From Liolophura sinensis (lineage: Eukaryota > Mollusca > Polyplacophora > Chitonida > Chitonidae), in the NCBI RefSeq assembly GCF_032854445.1, contig NC_088302.1, positions 18,101,338 to 18,165,337 on the forward strand: DNA of 64,000 nucleotides, written 5' to 3'. Shown here piece after piece: positions 34,361 through 46,223 of this stretch. The notes below the pieces were generated by a model. The model was not told where the DNA came from. It made no database searches and was given only the letters and a program-made list of their open reading frames with translations. Every line of letters starts with the position of its first letter. Position 1 is the stretch's first letter. Both the position numbers and the translations under genes were made by a program.

Positions 34361-36063
34361 CATGACATTGCTTAAGGGATGTTTTCAGGAAAAAGTCTCA
34401 TGTTAACTGTTAATTTCCACAGATGACATCGTTTAGGCCTACACGAGTGAAACTGTCATATTACAATGTGATATATGGGAAAAGTTGCGAAAAACTGGCT
34501 TACAAAGTTTTGCCCAAAGTATATCAAGGTAGTTAATCAGGGATCTATCCGTGTACCATGCTTAATTCAAGGGAAACTTTGAAGAATATTATAGTTTCTA
34601 TGGTTTCACATTAGTCAAAGTGCCGCGGCTTTAGTCGAGAGTGGATGGAATAACACGCATAAGCGCGTGCACCAGAGCTGGGTTTACCGGGCGATTTTAA
34701 AACGTCTCGACAGAGTAAGTCGAATCCACATTAAAGATAAATAGAGCGGGGAAGAAGATGTCTGGCGAAGGACAGAAAGACGGATTGGTAGGTAGACGGT
34801 CGAGGCCTTGAGTCAAGCAGTCACGAAAAAGTGACGCAAGCCAGCGGGGAGGGTAGATGTCTCCGGGGACATGCGCAGTGCGTCCAAGGAATGGGATGAC
34901 AGATGGGACCAGTATAAATCTGCTTTACACAAAGTATAGACAAGAAATGGTTATCTTCGTAAACAACTTCATTAATCTGATTCACATAAAGCAAGCACTT
35001 CAATATTTCATATACTGTGGGGCATATTTCTATATACATATTTATTTATATAGATATATAAATACGAAACTTAACGATGAGGCTATTTTGTTTGCATGGC
35101 ACGTGTATAGATGGTTTGTCATAAGAACGGTTAGACGTCGTGCTGTCATTCATAACAACCGCAATCACTGTTTGGCCAACGAATACAGCGATTGTCCCAA
35201 CCAAGAAACCAACAGACCCTAAACAAAACGACATGGCAAGTAAAGTGGCACCTGTGAAGTTTCCAATAGCATAAATTGTTATAATTTGTTTTTCTAAGTA
35301 ATTCTCTCTTTTCCATCATTGCCACTAGAGTACAGCTACGCAGTCTCCCGTCTCGCTGTGTACCGGAAAGAGCACGCGATCGCTTCATTAATCCGAACTT
35401 CTGATAGGTGAAATGACATCTTTTATGTAAGACGCCAAAAGTTTCTTGACTAATGGGTCAACAAATGGTTGGAAACTTTTGCTAATGGATTCATCATTGT
35501 GAGACTGTTCATTCATTTAAGTGGCTATTACTGTCTGACTAGAACAGATACCACAATAAAACTACCATCGGTTAAAGCTTCGATGTACAGATATAGATGT
35601 CTACAAGTGCAGATAATACCTGTAGTGTTTGACCAATGTGTGTCGCGCAGTTCAAACCAATGACATTTATGACTTTTCAGAAGGGTAACTGTCAGATTAT
35701 AAAGCCTGTAATGCCCCGAGGATGTGTGTCACAAAAAAATGTAATATAAGCATCGGACAGGTGTGACATTCTATGAAAGTAATTGACTCTTCCCAAGAAA
35801 CATAAAAGATAGCTGTGGATATATATAAATAGAGCTGCCATGAATACGACATATATTCCACTCACCTCGCCTGTTACAGCCTCGCTGCTGTCCAAGCCAG
35901 ATTATATAAATTCCTATGCTGAGCCTGTTACGAGTCTAGCAAATGTTACATATTCATAATTGAGCCACAAAATCGCGCTATTGGCTAAGAATAACAACCT
36001 TTAGATCTCAGAGCTGCATTTAGCACGACGTCAAATGAATTAATTGAACATTTGTAATACTGC
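34361..36063. other. Intergenic DNA, nothing recognised
   Basis: Several frames of 60-121 codons without domain content. No repeat unit recognised. Confidence 0.35.
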
Positions 36064-36108
36064 AGTACAATTTCATTAAGTCGTGTCTCACTTAATGCAA
36101 ATTGTACT
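36064..36108. repeat. Hairpin, about 17 bp stem and 10-base loop
   Basis: Left arm agtacaatttcattaag (36064-36080) pairs with cttaatgcaaattgtact (36091-36108), with one bulged base and a 10-base loop. Flanks do not extend the stem. Confidence 0.8.
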
Positions 36109-36230
36109 AGACAGTGTGTAACGTTCTATTCCTATGACGTTGTGGTTTGCAGATGCACTTGTACTTGTTGAGTCCAATGATAATGGGGGTTTAATATTGA
36201 GTTCCCTCTAGGGTTATGTGATATATGCTG

Positions 36231-36476
36231 ATTTGATTTATTTATTGATGTTTTACTCCCCGTACTCAAGAAAATTTCACTTATAGAACGGTGGCCAGCA
36301 TTATGGTGGGAGGAAACCGGGTAGAGCCCGGGGGAAACACATCCGCAAGTTGCTGGCAGAGTACCACCGGAGAGAAAGTCAGCATGAGCTGGACTTGAAC
36401 TCACAGCTCCGCATTGGTGAGAGGCTCCTGGGTTATTGCGCCTCGCTGGCACGCTAACCACCTGGGCCACGAAGGC
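36231..36476 (-). mobile_element. SINE family S, near full length
   Basis: Reverse copy: gatttatttattgatgtttt, caagaaaatttcactta, ggtggccagcattatggtgg, gaggaaaccgggtagagccc, gagctggacttgaactcac and a head ending gggccacgaaggc. Among the best preserved copies here. Confidence 0.88.
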
Positions 36477-37660
36477 TCTTAAGTAATATATGTGATTGGT
36501 GTATCGTCATGCATGTCTAAGTGTTTGATCTGCCAATCAGCTGACAATTCTTGACTACTTCTTGACTATTATATCTTGAATGATTTCGATGATGTCATCA
36601 ACACACGTGGAGCGTGCATGAAGTGACTTTAGATCACCTCAGACTGCCAGGCTTGGCGCTTTGTATGGCGTCTAAGATAGGACGGCCTAGTCGATTTATG
36701 TCACCGTAACAAAAATTAAAAAGATAAAACGATATGCGTGAATCAAACGGTAACTTACTTAAGCTTTTCTGTAACGCTGCCTTAAGATAAAAATCATTAA
36801 CTGTTCTGACCCGCGATCCATTCTCCTCAAAGTTTCCTCAAAATGATTCGATACACCGCTAAACGGCACAATATTTTTTGCAAAGAAACAATAGCGGTCT
36901 CTAGTCCCCCTTTGTCATCTGAGGTGCAGCTGTGTTTCACTCGTACATTGCTTAACACGACATATGAGTATCTCAAACCCGAGAGCAGACACATTTTTCT
37001 AGCCACGACATCCTTCTCCAATCCATTCAAGTCGCCTCCAGTGCTGCATTCCAGGGCAGTCATACAGAATTAATAATTCCCATGATCCCCTTCCGGGCAA
37101 TGCACGAGTGTTTTAGCTTGTATTTAAACCGGTGCCCTGTGTAAGAATGCCCGCGAGCGGATATGCCAACAAAAAAATGAACCTTATTAAATTTTGATGC
37201 TTCGCCTTTGCATGAGTCAGTAATACACGCCATGATGGCCGAGTATTAAAAAAAATGCTGCAAAGAATCTATATTTTGTATGGAGGTGGCGTGCATCTAA
37301 AGTTTGCATCCTGGCGGAAACTTAACGTTTGTTAGCACGTCTTCCGGTATGCATTAGTTCATGTGAAGGAACTTTGCCGGCGGTCAGCCACGACTGTGGC
37401 AGCCGGCCCTTAGCTGTGACTTCCTTCCAGGTTCGGAAAGATCGGCACTTAGCGTTTTTCCGCAGATCCAACATCCACACCAAGCTCGACGCACTTATCA
37501 AGTGCAGCATGTAGAATTTTTACATCGAGGAACTGGATTCACTGGCAAAGATAAAGCATCTTATGTTAAATCCAAGCTTCGTAGAAACCCTACACCCAAT
37601 AACCATATAATTACCCTCTGCACCCGAACCAACTGAAAGACTCATCGGGCTAACACACAA
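36477..37660. other. Intergenic DNA, nothing recognised
   Basis: No gene. The stretches at 36.84-37.07 and 37.32-37.51 kb have balanced composition and short frames on both strands but no domain or splice pattern I can support. Confidence 0.35.
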
Positions 37661-37662
37661 CT

Positions 37663-37830
37663 GAGGAAACCATCCGTTCATCGACCAACTAAGGAAACCA
37701 TCCGTCCATCAGTCAAGTGAAAAAAAACCATCCGTCCATCAGCCGAGGAAACCATTCGTCCATCAGTAAACTGGGGAAACCACCCGTCCATCGGCCAACT
37801 GAATAAAACATCCGTCTGTTAACTGAATGG
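37663..37830 (+). repeat. Degenerate minisatellite, gaaaccatccgtccatc unit
   Basis: About five to six copies of gaaaccatccgtccatcagt or near variants, spaced about 28-35 bases, with the intervening (c)caact(ga) words varying. Confidence 0.85.
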
Positions 37831-40800
37831 GCAATTTATCGATCAAACAGTTGGTAGACAAGCTGGTAGACGGTAGTTATGTTAAAAAATAAATCGAATG
37901 AAATATTCATTCACAAACCAAACGATTTGACCGATCAGTTACCTATAACGGACGGATATTGTCAGACAAATGTATGCGCTGTTCATAACAACACCTGACC
38001 AAATGGTTTATTCATCTGAGATGCAGAAACTCCCACCTCTGTGTCCATCAGATGTGTATCCGCCATTCGTCTATCGGCCAACTATTGACCTAAACAAAGT
38101 AAAATTATTCTTTTCTTTATCATTAACGAAGCCGACGTTAATCCTCGTTTTTTACTGGGGCTGGAGGCGAATCCGGGAACAGAACCAGGCACTGGAAGCA
38201 TGCTTATTGAGGACACAAGGAGACGCGAGATTCCTCCAGAGTCCGAGTCTCACAGCTGAAGACGCCTTGTACTGCTATCATAGCAGTGCAGCCAGTTGCT
38301 CGCGTCTATTTTTCACGGCTTGCTTCGGAAGGCTCAAATGCTTCATTTGTTTTACAGACAACTGGGCAATCTCTTTTGCGCCATCAAAACACTATAATGC
38401 CGCTTGAAAGCGCCTCTGTAATTTCCACGGCAAGAAGCTGTCTCCCAAAACCCGTGTAATGTCGTCCTCAGTTAATTGAAAACGGGGGGATGTTTTTTAC
38501 CACTTAAGCTTGCAATACCCTCCTCTCTCACGGCTGGCCTTGCATTCCCTTCGAGAGCCAGTAGGGTCCGTGAAAATCGTCACCTGTTGGAGAAGAGGAC
38601 AAGTGTGTCTTCGGTATAGCAGAAGTGCCATCTCCGATATCAGCAGTGTAACTAGAACGGCCTTTCTTAGGAACTGGGGACAGAAAAAAGGGAAGATCGC
38701 TTAATTGGATTGGAATAGTAAAATTTCCACATAAAAATATCTTTGTTAAGTAAAATAAAAATGAACAAGTAGAGAATGCTGACTGACTGACTCACAAGGT
38801 TGACAAATCACATCTTCGTTTTTCTTGTTAACGTCAACCAATTAACCTGTATAGAGATGAGTCAGAGCGACTGACAACGTATAGCTAACGTCGTCAAAAC
38901 TGCAATATTACTTAAAGCTTTAACAGTTCCGGTATGCACAGTAATGACGCCAGCTCGTGATTTATGACGCAAGGGAACCTACGGTTTCAGTATTACATAA
39001 TAGTAAGATGCAGCACAGTCGAGACAAATGTACTGTTTACACCAAACCGCGTATAATGGATATGTTAAGGCAAAACATTCGTGCAGACAGAATGTTCGAA
39101 GGAAATTCCCCAGAGTCAGTACATGATGGTTTCTAAAAGCCTGCGCTAATTAGAATCGGTCTCTAAATCCCCCAGGTTGAAAACCCGATCTAGACTTAAT
39201 GCCTTTGGTTCATGTAAAGATTCTTACAAGACCAGGACGCCTGTAGAGTGTAGCTTTAAGACGACGTTTAACCGTTAGCTTAACTTCAAACCTTGATTTT
39301 GCACGCGAATGCCACTGTAGATTATCAGAAAACAATATCATATACTACGATCTGGTGTGGGTTTCTGTATCAGAAGAAGTTTTATTTTTGTGCGAAAACA
39401 GTTTTTTCTGTCTATAGGACAGATTTGGAAAATGCTCTTGATCGAATGTAGTTATTTTGTTAAGGAATTCTTGGAATTGAAGAGATTATCTCCAAGAATA
39501 TACAAGATAGCTTTCTATATATTATTCACCCAGAAGAACAGTAAAATATGCATGCTGTCTGCCAGCATAGTCTCGTGTTAGGTTGTTTGTCGCCAGTGTA
39601 CATGGAGATTTTCCTTTGGTCTTGAGATATGCACGTACAATTTCCTTAAACAATTAACCAGGCAGTTGTCGTTCATATATAACATATGTAACCTTGCCTA
39701 CTGCGTGGAACGTCAGTCAGATGTAAGTGAAATGTCCATGTATCTTCCCATTAGGTTCTAAAAAATGTCAACCAAAAAGCCTTTGAACAATACCGATATA
39801 ATGTTACTAACTTTAAGATTCCCGGTGGTATATGACAGCACTTTTCGCAATACCTGTTTTTAAGATTGCATTGTGACTTTCTCGCACAAAATAACTTCTT
39901 TTGCCATTTGAAGAATCCATGGTATGCACGCCTTTCATAGTGTAGCTGTGACAGGCGGGAAAGGAAATGAAACAGAAGTTTATGCCACAAGTCAAGTCGA
40001 TGACGTTCTTATTCTGCAATATATGTGAACACAATATTTTGGCCATGGAATAAAGATGGAAGTTTTGTCTTATAATAGGATCGTTTTGGAGGAATTAACG
40101 AGGCATACCACATTAATGGTTCATTCCTACATCGTAATCCCATCCTAACAACCTTTCACCCTAATGGACATAGACGGATGCTACTGAAGCAATCCCCGGT
40201 GTATTTTATTGATAATTGTGAAGAGTGCCATATTTCTCGTCTATCCTGCCATACAAACTGTCCGTCAAGTCTCTGAATGCGAGCTGCTGGAGTGGCTCAA
40301 ATCCACAATTGTGGAGAATTCTGATCCGTCCGTTCTAAGAGGAATGGTACAGCTTTCTACAGTTGAGTCGGATCGGACCATTCCTCTCTGACGTCTCTAG
40401 GGTACCAGAATAACCGTGATTGACGCCTGACAGAAGTCTGAGATGACGCTGCAGGGCTAGGGTGGGTCAGGGGTCGAGAGAATCCCCGGGGTCATCACCC
40501 CAACCTGTCCGTAATGGTAATCGCCCCCTCTATCGGGGTGGGTGGGAATGGTGGGAACTGTCTATAGGACGTGTCATGTATCTCATCGTCTAACCCAGTG
40601 ATAGGGCTCTGAACTCCCAGGGCAGGATACTAATGTTAATCAATTCCAATGCCCAATCACGCCTTCATGGGTTAGTTGGTGTAATCGATTATTTTTTTAT
40701 AAAAGCAAAATCCACCCCAGTCATTTCATAACCATTCCGCTACCATCCTCTCGTTTGTTATATTTCAGTGACTACATTACGTCGAATCCCTAGAGTAAAA

Positions 40801-41316
40801 TTCAAAATGGCTTTTCGTGTAACAGTGACACCCTGCATAATGCAGAGAGTTGTAAGCGGACTTTTGAATTCCCGGGTTAATTCCGTAGAATAATGGACAA
40901 AAGTGCAAAGTAGATTTGTAGTTGCATTGAATTATTATTTGGCGAAAAATGGTCAAGACTAGCACACTAAATGAAGTTTGTTAACTGATTAATTTACAAC
41001 AAACAAACTGTACAGATGATGGCATTTACATTCATTGTACAAACGCATAACTCTATAGATTACGTAAACTTGTAAATTTACTTATTTATTTATTTATTTT
41101 GATAGCATTTACACCTCACCGAATTCTGTTTTTCATAGTCCCTTGTGACTTTGTACACCATATTATTGGAGGACACGTGATCTTCACGGAACCTTACGCG
41201 GCATGGGCGTCGTTGAATGCCTAATGACCCTATATATATATCACTAGACCCCATGAATCACTAGACCCAATGAGTCAACAATTCCCTATCCAAGCGACCG
41301 TGATGTATTGGACTAT
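37831..41316. other. Intergenic DNA, no gene
   Basis: A 145-codon frame at 37970-38407 has no domain and is not called. A short hairpin (agaggaatggt at 40338 with accattcctct at 40377) lies near 40.36 kb. A (ttta)n run is near 41080. Confidence 0.35.
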
Positions 41317-41317
41317 T

Positions 41318-41526
41318 CATTATTTTGATTGGTGTTTTACGGCGTGTTCAAGAATATTTCACCTATACGCTTCGGCCAGAATCATGGAGGGAGGAAACCG
41401 AGCAAATCCCGGTGGAAACCCAAGACCACGCAAATTGTTGACAGACCCTCCCTCGTGCGATCCAAGAGGAAGCCAGCATGAGCTGGACTTGAACTCACAA
41501 CGGCCGCATTTATCGGTCGTGACATA
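41318..41526 (-). mobile_element. SINE family S lacking its head
   Basis: Reverse copy with ttgattggtgttttacggcg, caagaatatttcacctatac, gagggaggaaaccgagcaaa, gaagccagcatgagctggac and ttgaactcac. Similarity stops at the head, where unrelated sequence begins. Confidence 0.82.
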
Positions 41527-41554
41527 CTTGACATAAGGGAACATTCTTGATCTT

Positions 41555-41690
41555 GGCGTTTTAGCAGACATTCGTAGACCAGTCATCAACCATAATGGAC
41601 GGTCCAGTTCATTAATTTGAAGACCAATTTCTAAGACAACGTACAACACAAATCACCTAAGAACTAAGAAAGTATACCTAAAGTAAGAAC
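41555..41690 (-). repeat. Dispersed repeat family B tail, inverted
   Basis: On the minus strand the order actttcttagttctta, a tagaaattggtcttc word and actggtctacgaatgtctgc matches the tails at 33.51 and 28.75 kb. It begins about 30 bases after the SINE above. Confidence 0.68.
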
Positions 41691-42260
41691 TCAGGATGGA
41701 GTCATGTAAAGAGGAAGAGTCAACAGTTTTTAATGATGCCACAAAGACGCAATTAAGCCACGCCTGAGTGAGGCGAAAACGCAATCAGCCCATTTGCATC
41801 TGGAATGTTATTGTATGTTAAATGTGATGACAGCACACAGGATTTTGAGTCTTTCTAGACCAGTGACATCTAATAAATTGCAATTAACATCACTGCATTT
41901 TTTTCTTCCTAATACTGCTTATGCCGTGGTGCCAGGTGGCGTGTATATAGCAACTGTTCATGCATTTACATGAACTGTTAGAATAAAACCCTGACTGAGG
42001 TTAACTGACAAGAGGCGGTATTATAGGTTACGTGTGACCATTTGAAAGCTATCACACTGTCATCGTTGCTCTGGTCTTACTCTCTTTAATTATACGGCTA
42101 TAATTATATCGATACCCTGTAAGACTGATGCGTTCAATAAGGCCCCTTTAGACCAGTGGGATTGACCAACCTTGCAGAAAAGGACAGCTAACCGTGTGTC
42201 AGTAAACTCTTATCGAGCACTGATTCACGCCCACATGCGAAGAATGTCTTTCTTCGTGAA
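41691..42260. other. Intergenic DNA, partial similarity to 47.65 kb
   Basis: The segment cgtgtgaccatttgaaagct and following ttactctct at about 42025-42085 resembles cgtgtgaccatttgccaact at about 47658. No gene. Confidence 0.35.
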
Positions 42261-42264
42261 GCAT

Positions 42265-42490
42265 ACGTTGTAAATGGTCTAAACTTTCGCCCATGACTCA
42301 TTTAGGCCTACTCTTTTTGCCAGGTTGTGAAAGTTTTACCTATGTTAGAAAGGTGCTTTTTGGGTTTGTTTGGAAGGTAGGATGATGTGAAAAGAAATTA
42401 ACGTTTCAGCCCTAAAAGTAGTATCTTATGACTTTTATTCGCTTCTAAAGAAGGAATTCTTCGGGGCGAAATGTTAGGTCACATACAGTA
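42265..42490 (+). repeat. Dispersed repeat family D copy 1
   Basis: The order ggtctaaactttcgcc, tgactca, ttagaaaggtgctttttggg, tttggaaggtaggatga, gtatcttatgacttttatt is shared with 51.93-52.11 kb. No coding capacity. Confidence 0.7.
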
Positions 42491-45055
42491 ATTCGTTTGA
42501 GCTAACCACTGCAATTCGGGTCCTTGACCACAGTAATCGATCAACCGTGTACATGGTTCTTAAGTTGGCTGTACATGAAGTTCTTAGTACATTACATGAC
42601 AGACCTGTTGACCGTATTCGAAAACATTGTTCTCGTGTTCATCTCATACATGAGTACTGCTCGCAAACGAGATTTTCACTCTGCACCTCTCCAGCTGCGG
42701 TTGGAACGGGGTACAACAAGATACAGATATTGAAATTTTCTGCCCTCTACTCTTTTTGTACTAACATATTTCATATCAGCTGTCACCAGAACACTGTGCT
42801 TGATTTACACACTTACGTGGATTCTAATACAGCCTTTGAGTAAATCACAGGCTTTTCCTTAGAGTTGCCACTAACAACAACCTACATACACTGTACCACA
42901 TGAAGATCTGGCTCCCATGATGGCTTTACGCGCACTGCTGCATAGTGATGTTTTCACGCCAGAGCGAAGTCCCTGCATGCACTAAAATTTCTTGATTTGT
43001 ATTACAAATTGAGCCTTGAACATGAACACATGTGACTGAATATGGTAGCATTTCTTGCAAATGTATTAACGGCAATCGCATGGAAGTCAATGTGTCTTCC
43101 TCAATGGTATCCCTCTTCGCGTAGTTCAAATAGATTTTCATCGGAAACCAGAAGAAAATAAAATGACATCGAGACATTCGCTGGGTAGGCAGTTACCCAT
43201 GTTTATACAGTGTAACGTCCTATTCGCTTATATTCAGTATAATTCTCAGCTGTGCTTTTGTATTAACCTTTATGATCACTTCACTGAAGAAGCGTGTATG
43301 TTTGTTTACGGCGATAACAGAATCTAAGCGTCGAAACAGGCATTCGCATATCAGCCGTCAGCAAAAAAGGACGTTCCGGGTCAATGATCGCAAGGTCCAT
43401 CGCAACATGTCCATTCTATCATCTACAACATAAGATTGTCCTCAAGTTGCCCTACATGGCTCCACCATTACTCATACTTCGGCGAGTGGAGTCAAAGTGG
43501 AGCCATGTCCTTGTTAGGGGCTATGCCACACACGCTTGTTCCGTATATGACCGTTGACTGTTATTATACTTAAATAAATACATAAATAAATAAGATTATG
43601 TTTTAAACATATGGCGATATTGTACAAAAAATTTTTTTGTGATGTACCGGAATTCTAACTGATTTTCGTTTATTCAAGCTCGTTTTAAAACATTCTCTTT
43701 ACTGTTTGTTCTGATTTTGGATGTCGCCTCTCCCCTGCTCTAACACGCTCTCGCCATGGTATGGCTAGAATCCCATCATTCATTCATTCATAATTTCGGA
43801 TTACGGCTGACCTCTGGAACTTCTAGAAGAAATAACAATAAAAAAAAAAAACAATCGCCACCAGGTTTAATTTTTCCACGCCCTGACCCGGCTCTATATT
43901 CGGCATCGGCCCAACTTCCGTCGACACCGTGATTTCATAACCACATGTCGGAATGGCTCTCTTCACCTCAGCCTACCTGTCTAATTAACGCTGCCATTCA
44001 TTTCCACCTTGTATAGACGAACGACCACCAGAGCTTGCGCAAAAATACTATTATATGGAGTACTTGACGTTGTATTGATCATAGGGGTAGCCAGGTACAC
44101 ATCATGTCGGCAGGCCATCTCCGTATATATGCCGTCAGTGACGGAGATCTGTACTCCGCTGCTCCTCGTGCCAGCGATGCTTGCCGCGATGTATGAACTG
44201 GCTGCTTGTTCCGACGATCGACTTTACTCTGCGTTTATTTCCCTCCGGAAGCACTGTTATTGCAAAACATACGTGCCTTAATTATATCGACACACTGCGG
44301 TCTTTAATAACGTAACTGGTTGCTGAGAGTAGCTTTCCTTCACATGTCCATATCTCAGAAAGAAGTCGAACGCAGATCACGAGAGATGTTGGGCAGACGA
44401 CAAAGAAAAGTGCAAAGGTCGGAGACGAAGTACTAACTTCAGTCTTTTCGCCTTGAAAGTTCTGAGTCAATTGAAGAAAGTAAAATAGTCTATAAAACGT
44501 AAGTTTATATGTTAGCTGAGTTGACAACCTGGTGTCTTAAAATTCTCAATGTGGAAGAATAAAACAGTCTAAAATAGTTTAAGTTATGCCAGTAAAGATG
44601 ACAAAAGGACTATGTCAGTAGGTGCGTTTCACAGAGCAAGTAAACACACAACAATTTTAAACAGCTTAATTTTATGATAAAAGACCATGTTTCTAAAAAA
44701 TAAAAGACGGTTTCAAAAGAGCGCCAAAAAGCTAACGTCGGTATTAGGGGTGTACCTTTAATTTAGTTATTTCCCATAATAGGTCACTGTTCTGTACAGT
44801 TGTGCGCGTAAGTCCAGGAGGCAGTTCTCAAGCACTGCAGCTAATAACAGTAGAGAATGATGAATTTACACACCTCGGAGCTTATTCACGCATGAAATGG
44901 TTCCCATGGAAGGGCAGAATCTTCGCTTTCGTTTATTTCGAAAATTTCCCAAAATTAATACACGGTTAAGTTTCTTACTGCTCTCTCAACACGTAATGTG
45001 TGGGGAAAAAAGCAGTCGTAGTGAAATGAGAATTTCTTACATTCATTTATTCATC
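42491..45055. other. Intergenic DNA, nothing recognised
   Basis: Frames up to about 98 codons without domain content. A poly-A tract is near 43840. No gene. Confidence 0.35.
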
Positions 45056-45330
45056 ATTAGTTTATTCATCTATTTATCTATTTATTCCATTGCTGTTTAA
45101 CTCACGAACTTTAACTTATGTAGGCTACGATGTCGGCCAGTTGTATTTGTGGAGAAACCCGGAGTGTCAGTAGTAGGTTAAACGATCGACTTTCGGCAAG
45201 TTATTGGCGAAATTTGACGAAATCATATTGCAGAGAGGCCACGATGGTCTCCGGTGAACTTGATGTATACTACTCCTCTAGAGAGCACTCTTGACTGTTT
45301 ATTGCCACCAAATCCCGATCACAACAGCAG
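45056..45330. repeat. Dispersed repeat family V copy
   Basis: Shares cggccagttgtatttgtgga, gaaaccc, gatcgactttcggcaagtta and a degenerate 3' part with 12.14 kb. Confidence 0.5.
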
Positions 45331-45438
45331 CAAGAAGGTCCATTTTGAGACAAAAGACAGATCTATACACAAATGTTCAAGTGGTTACATACAATGGGCA
45401 CCTTTCAATAATATCGACTACTGACACTGTGAATTTTG

Positions 45439-45870
45439 ATATTTAAACGTCATTCAACATGTATGTATGTATGCTTTGGTTTTCACGTTGAACTTAAGAA
45501 TATTTCACTCAGAGCGAGCTCATGCCGGCACTAAAGTATCATGCCGAAGACACGACACCCCAGTCAGCCACATTATACTGACAGCGAGTCAACCAGTCTG
45601 CTCCTGCTCCAACCTCTCAGTGCTGAGCGCCAAGCGAGGCAGCAGCAATGACCATTTCTAAAGTCTTTGATATGACCCAACCAGGGTTTGACATCAGGTC
45701 TCCTGACCATTCCAGACAGGACCGTCCACTGCTTATTGTTATACAAAGGACACGATAGCATTGGAAGAAGGAAATCCCACAGGGAGTCCTAGTGAGTTAC
45801 AGAAATGTTCGGTTACATACTCGTATCACCAAAATGCCAACGTCCATATTCAAACGTCATTCAACATGTG
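45439..45870 (+). mobile_element. Family M copy with long direct repeats
   Basis: The family M body at about 45471-45770 has a weak head (gctttggttttcacgttgaa), the core agtatcatgccgaagacacg with cacattatactgacagcgag, and later words atgacccaaccagggtttga. On both sides is a 23-24-base near-identical direct repeat, atatt(t/c)aaacgtcattcaac plus atgt, at about 45439 and 45846. This is longer than most SINE target duplications. Confidence 0.7.
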
Positions 45871-46029
45871 AAATAGGTGATATGTATAGAGCAGTGTCGA
45901 AAGTTATGTCGTGCTTGTCATATCACTATACCTTGATGTCACAGCAAATGGGAGCAGTCTTGTGACGACCGTGTGATCAGCGTATACGACGCTATAGGCA
46001 GTTGAATGAAAGTCGCACATACTCTATAG

Positions 46030-46223
46030 ATCTGGCCAGCAGCGCTGCACAATGACCCAGAAGCCTCTAACCAATGGGTTCAAATCCAGCTCATGCTGAC
46101 TTCCATTCAGGCCGTATGTGAGATTGCCCCCCTGGCTCCTCCCTCCATCATGCTGATGGTCGCCGTAATATAGGTCAAATGTTCTTGAGTACGGCGTAAA
46201 CCTCCAATCAGATAAATAAAGAA
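46030..46223 (+). mobile_element. SINE family S, partial
   Basis: Head end (ccagcagcgctgcacaatga), body (ttcaaatccagctcatgctg), cttgagtacggcgtaaacct and the tail aatcagataaataaa. The first about 25 bases of the head are lost and the middle is shortened. Confidence 0.82.

Noticed and set aside
37970-38407. 145-codon plus-strand frame
   Set aside because: No recognised domain or conserved motif. Consistent with chance in a non-coding stretch.
40338-40387. 11-base inverted pair near 40.36 kb as a hairpin gene
   Set aside because: Arms are short with a 28-base loop, which is within chance expectation.
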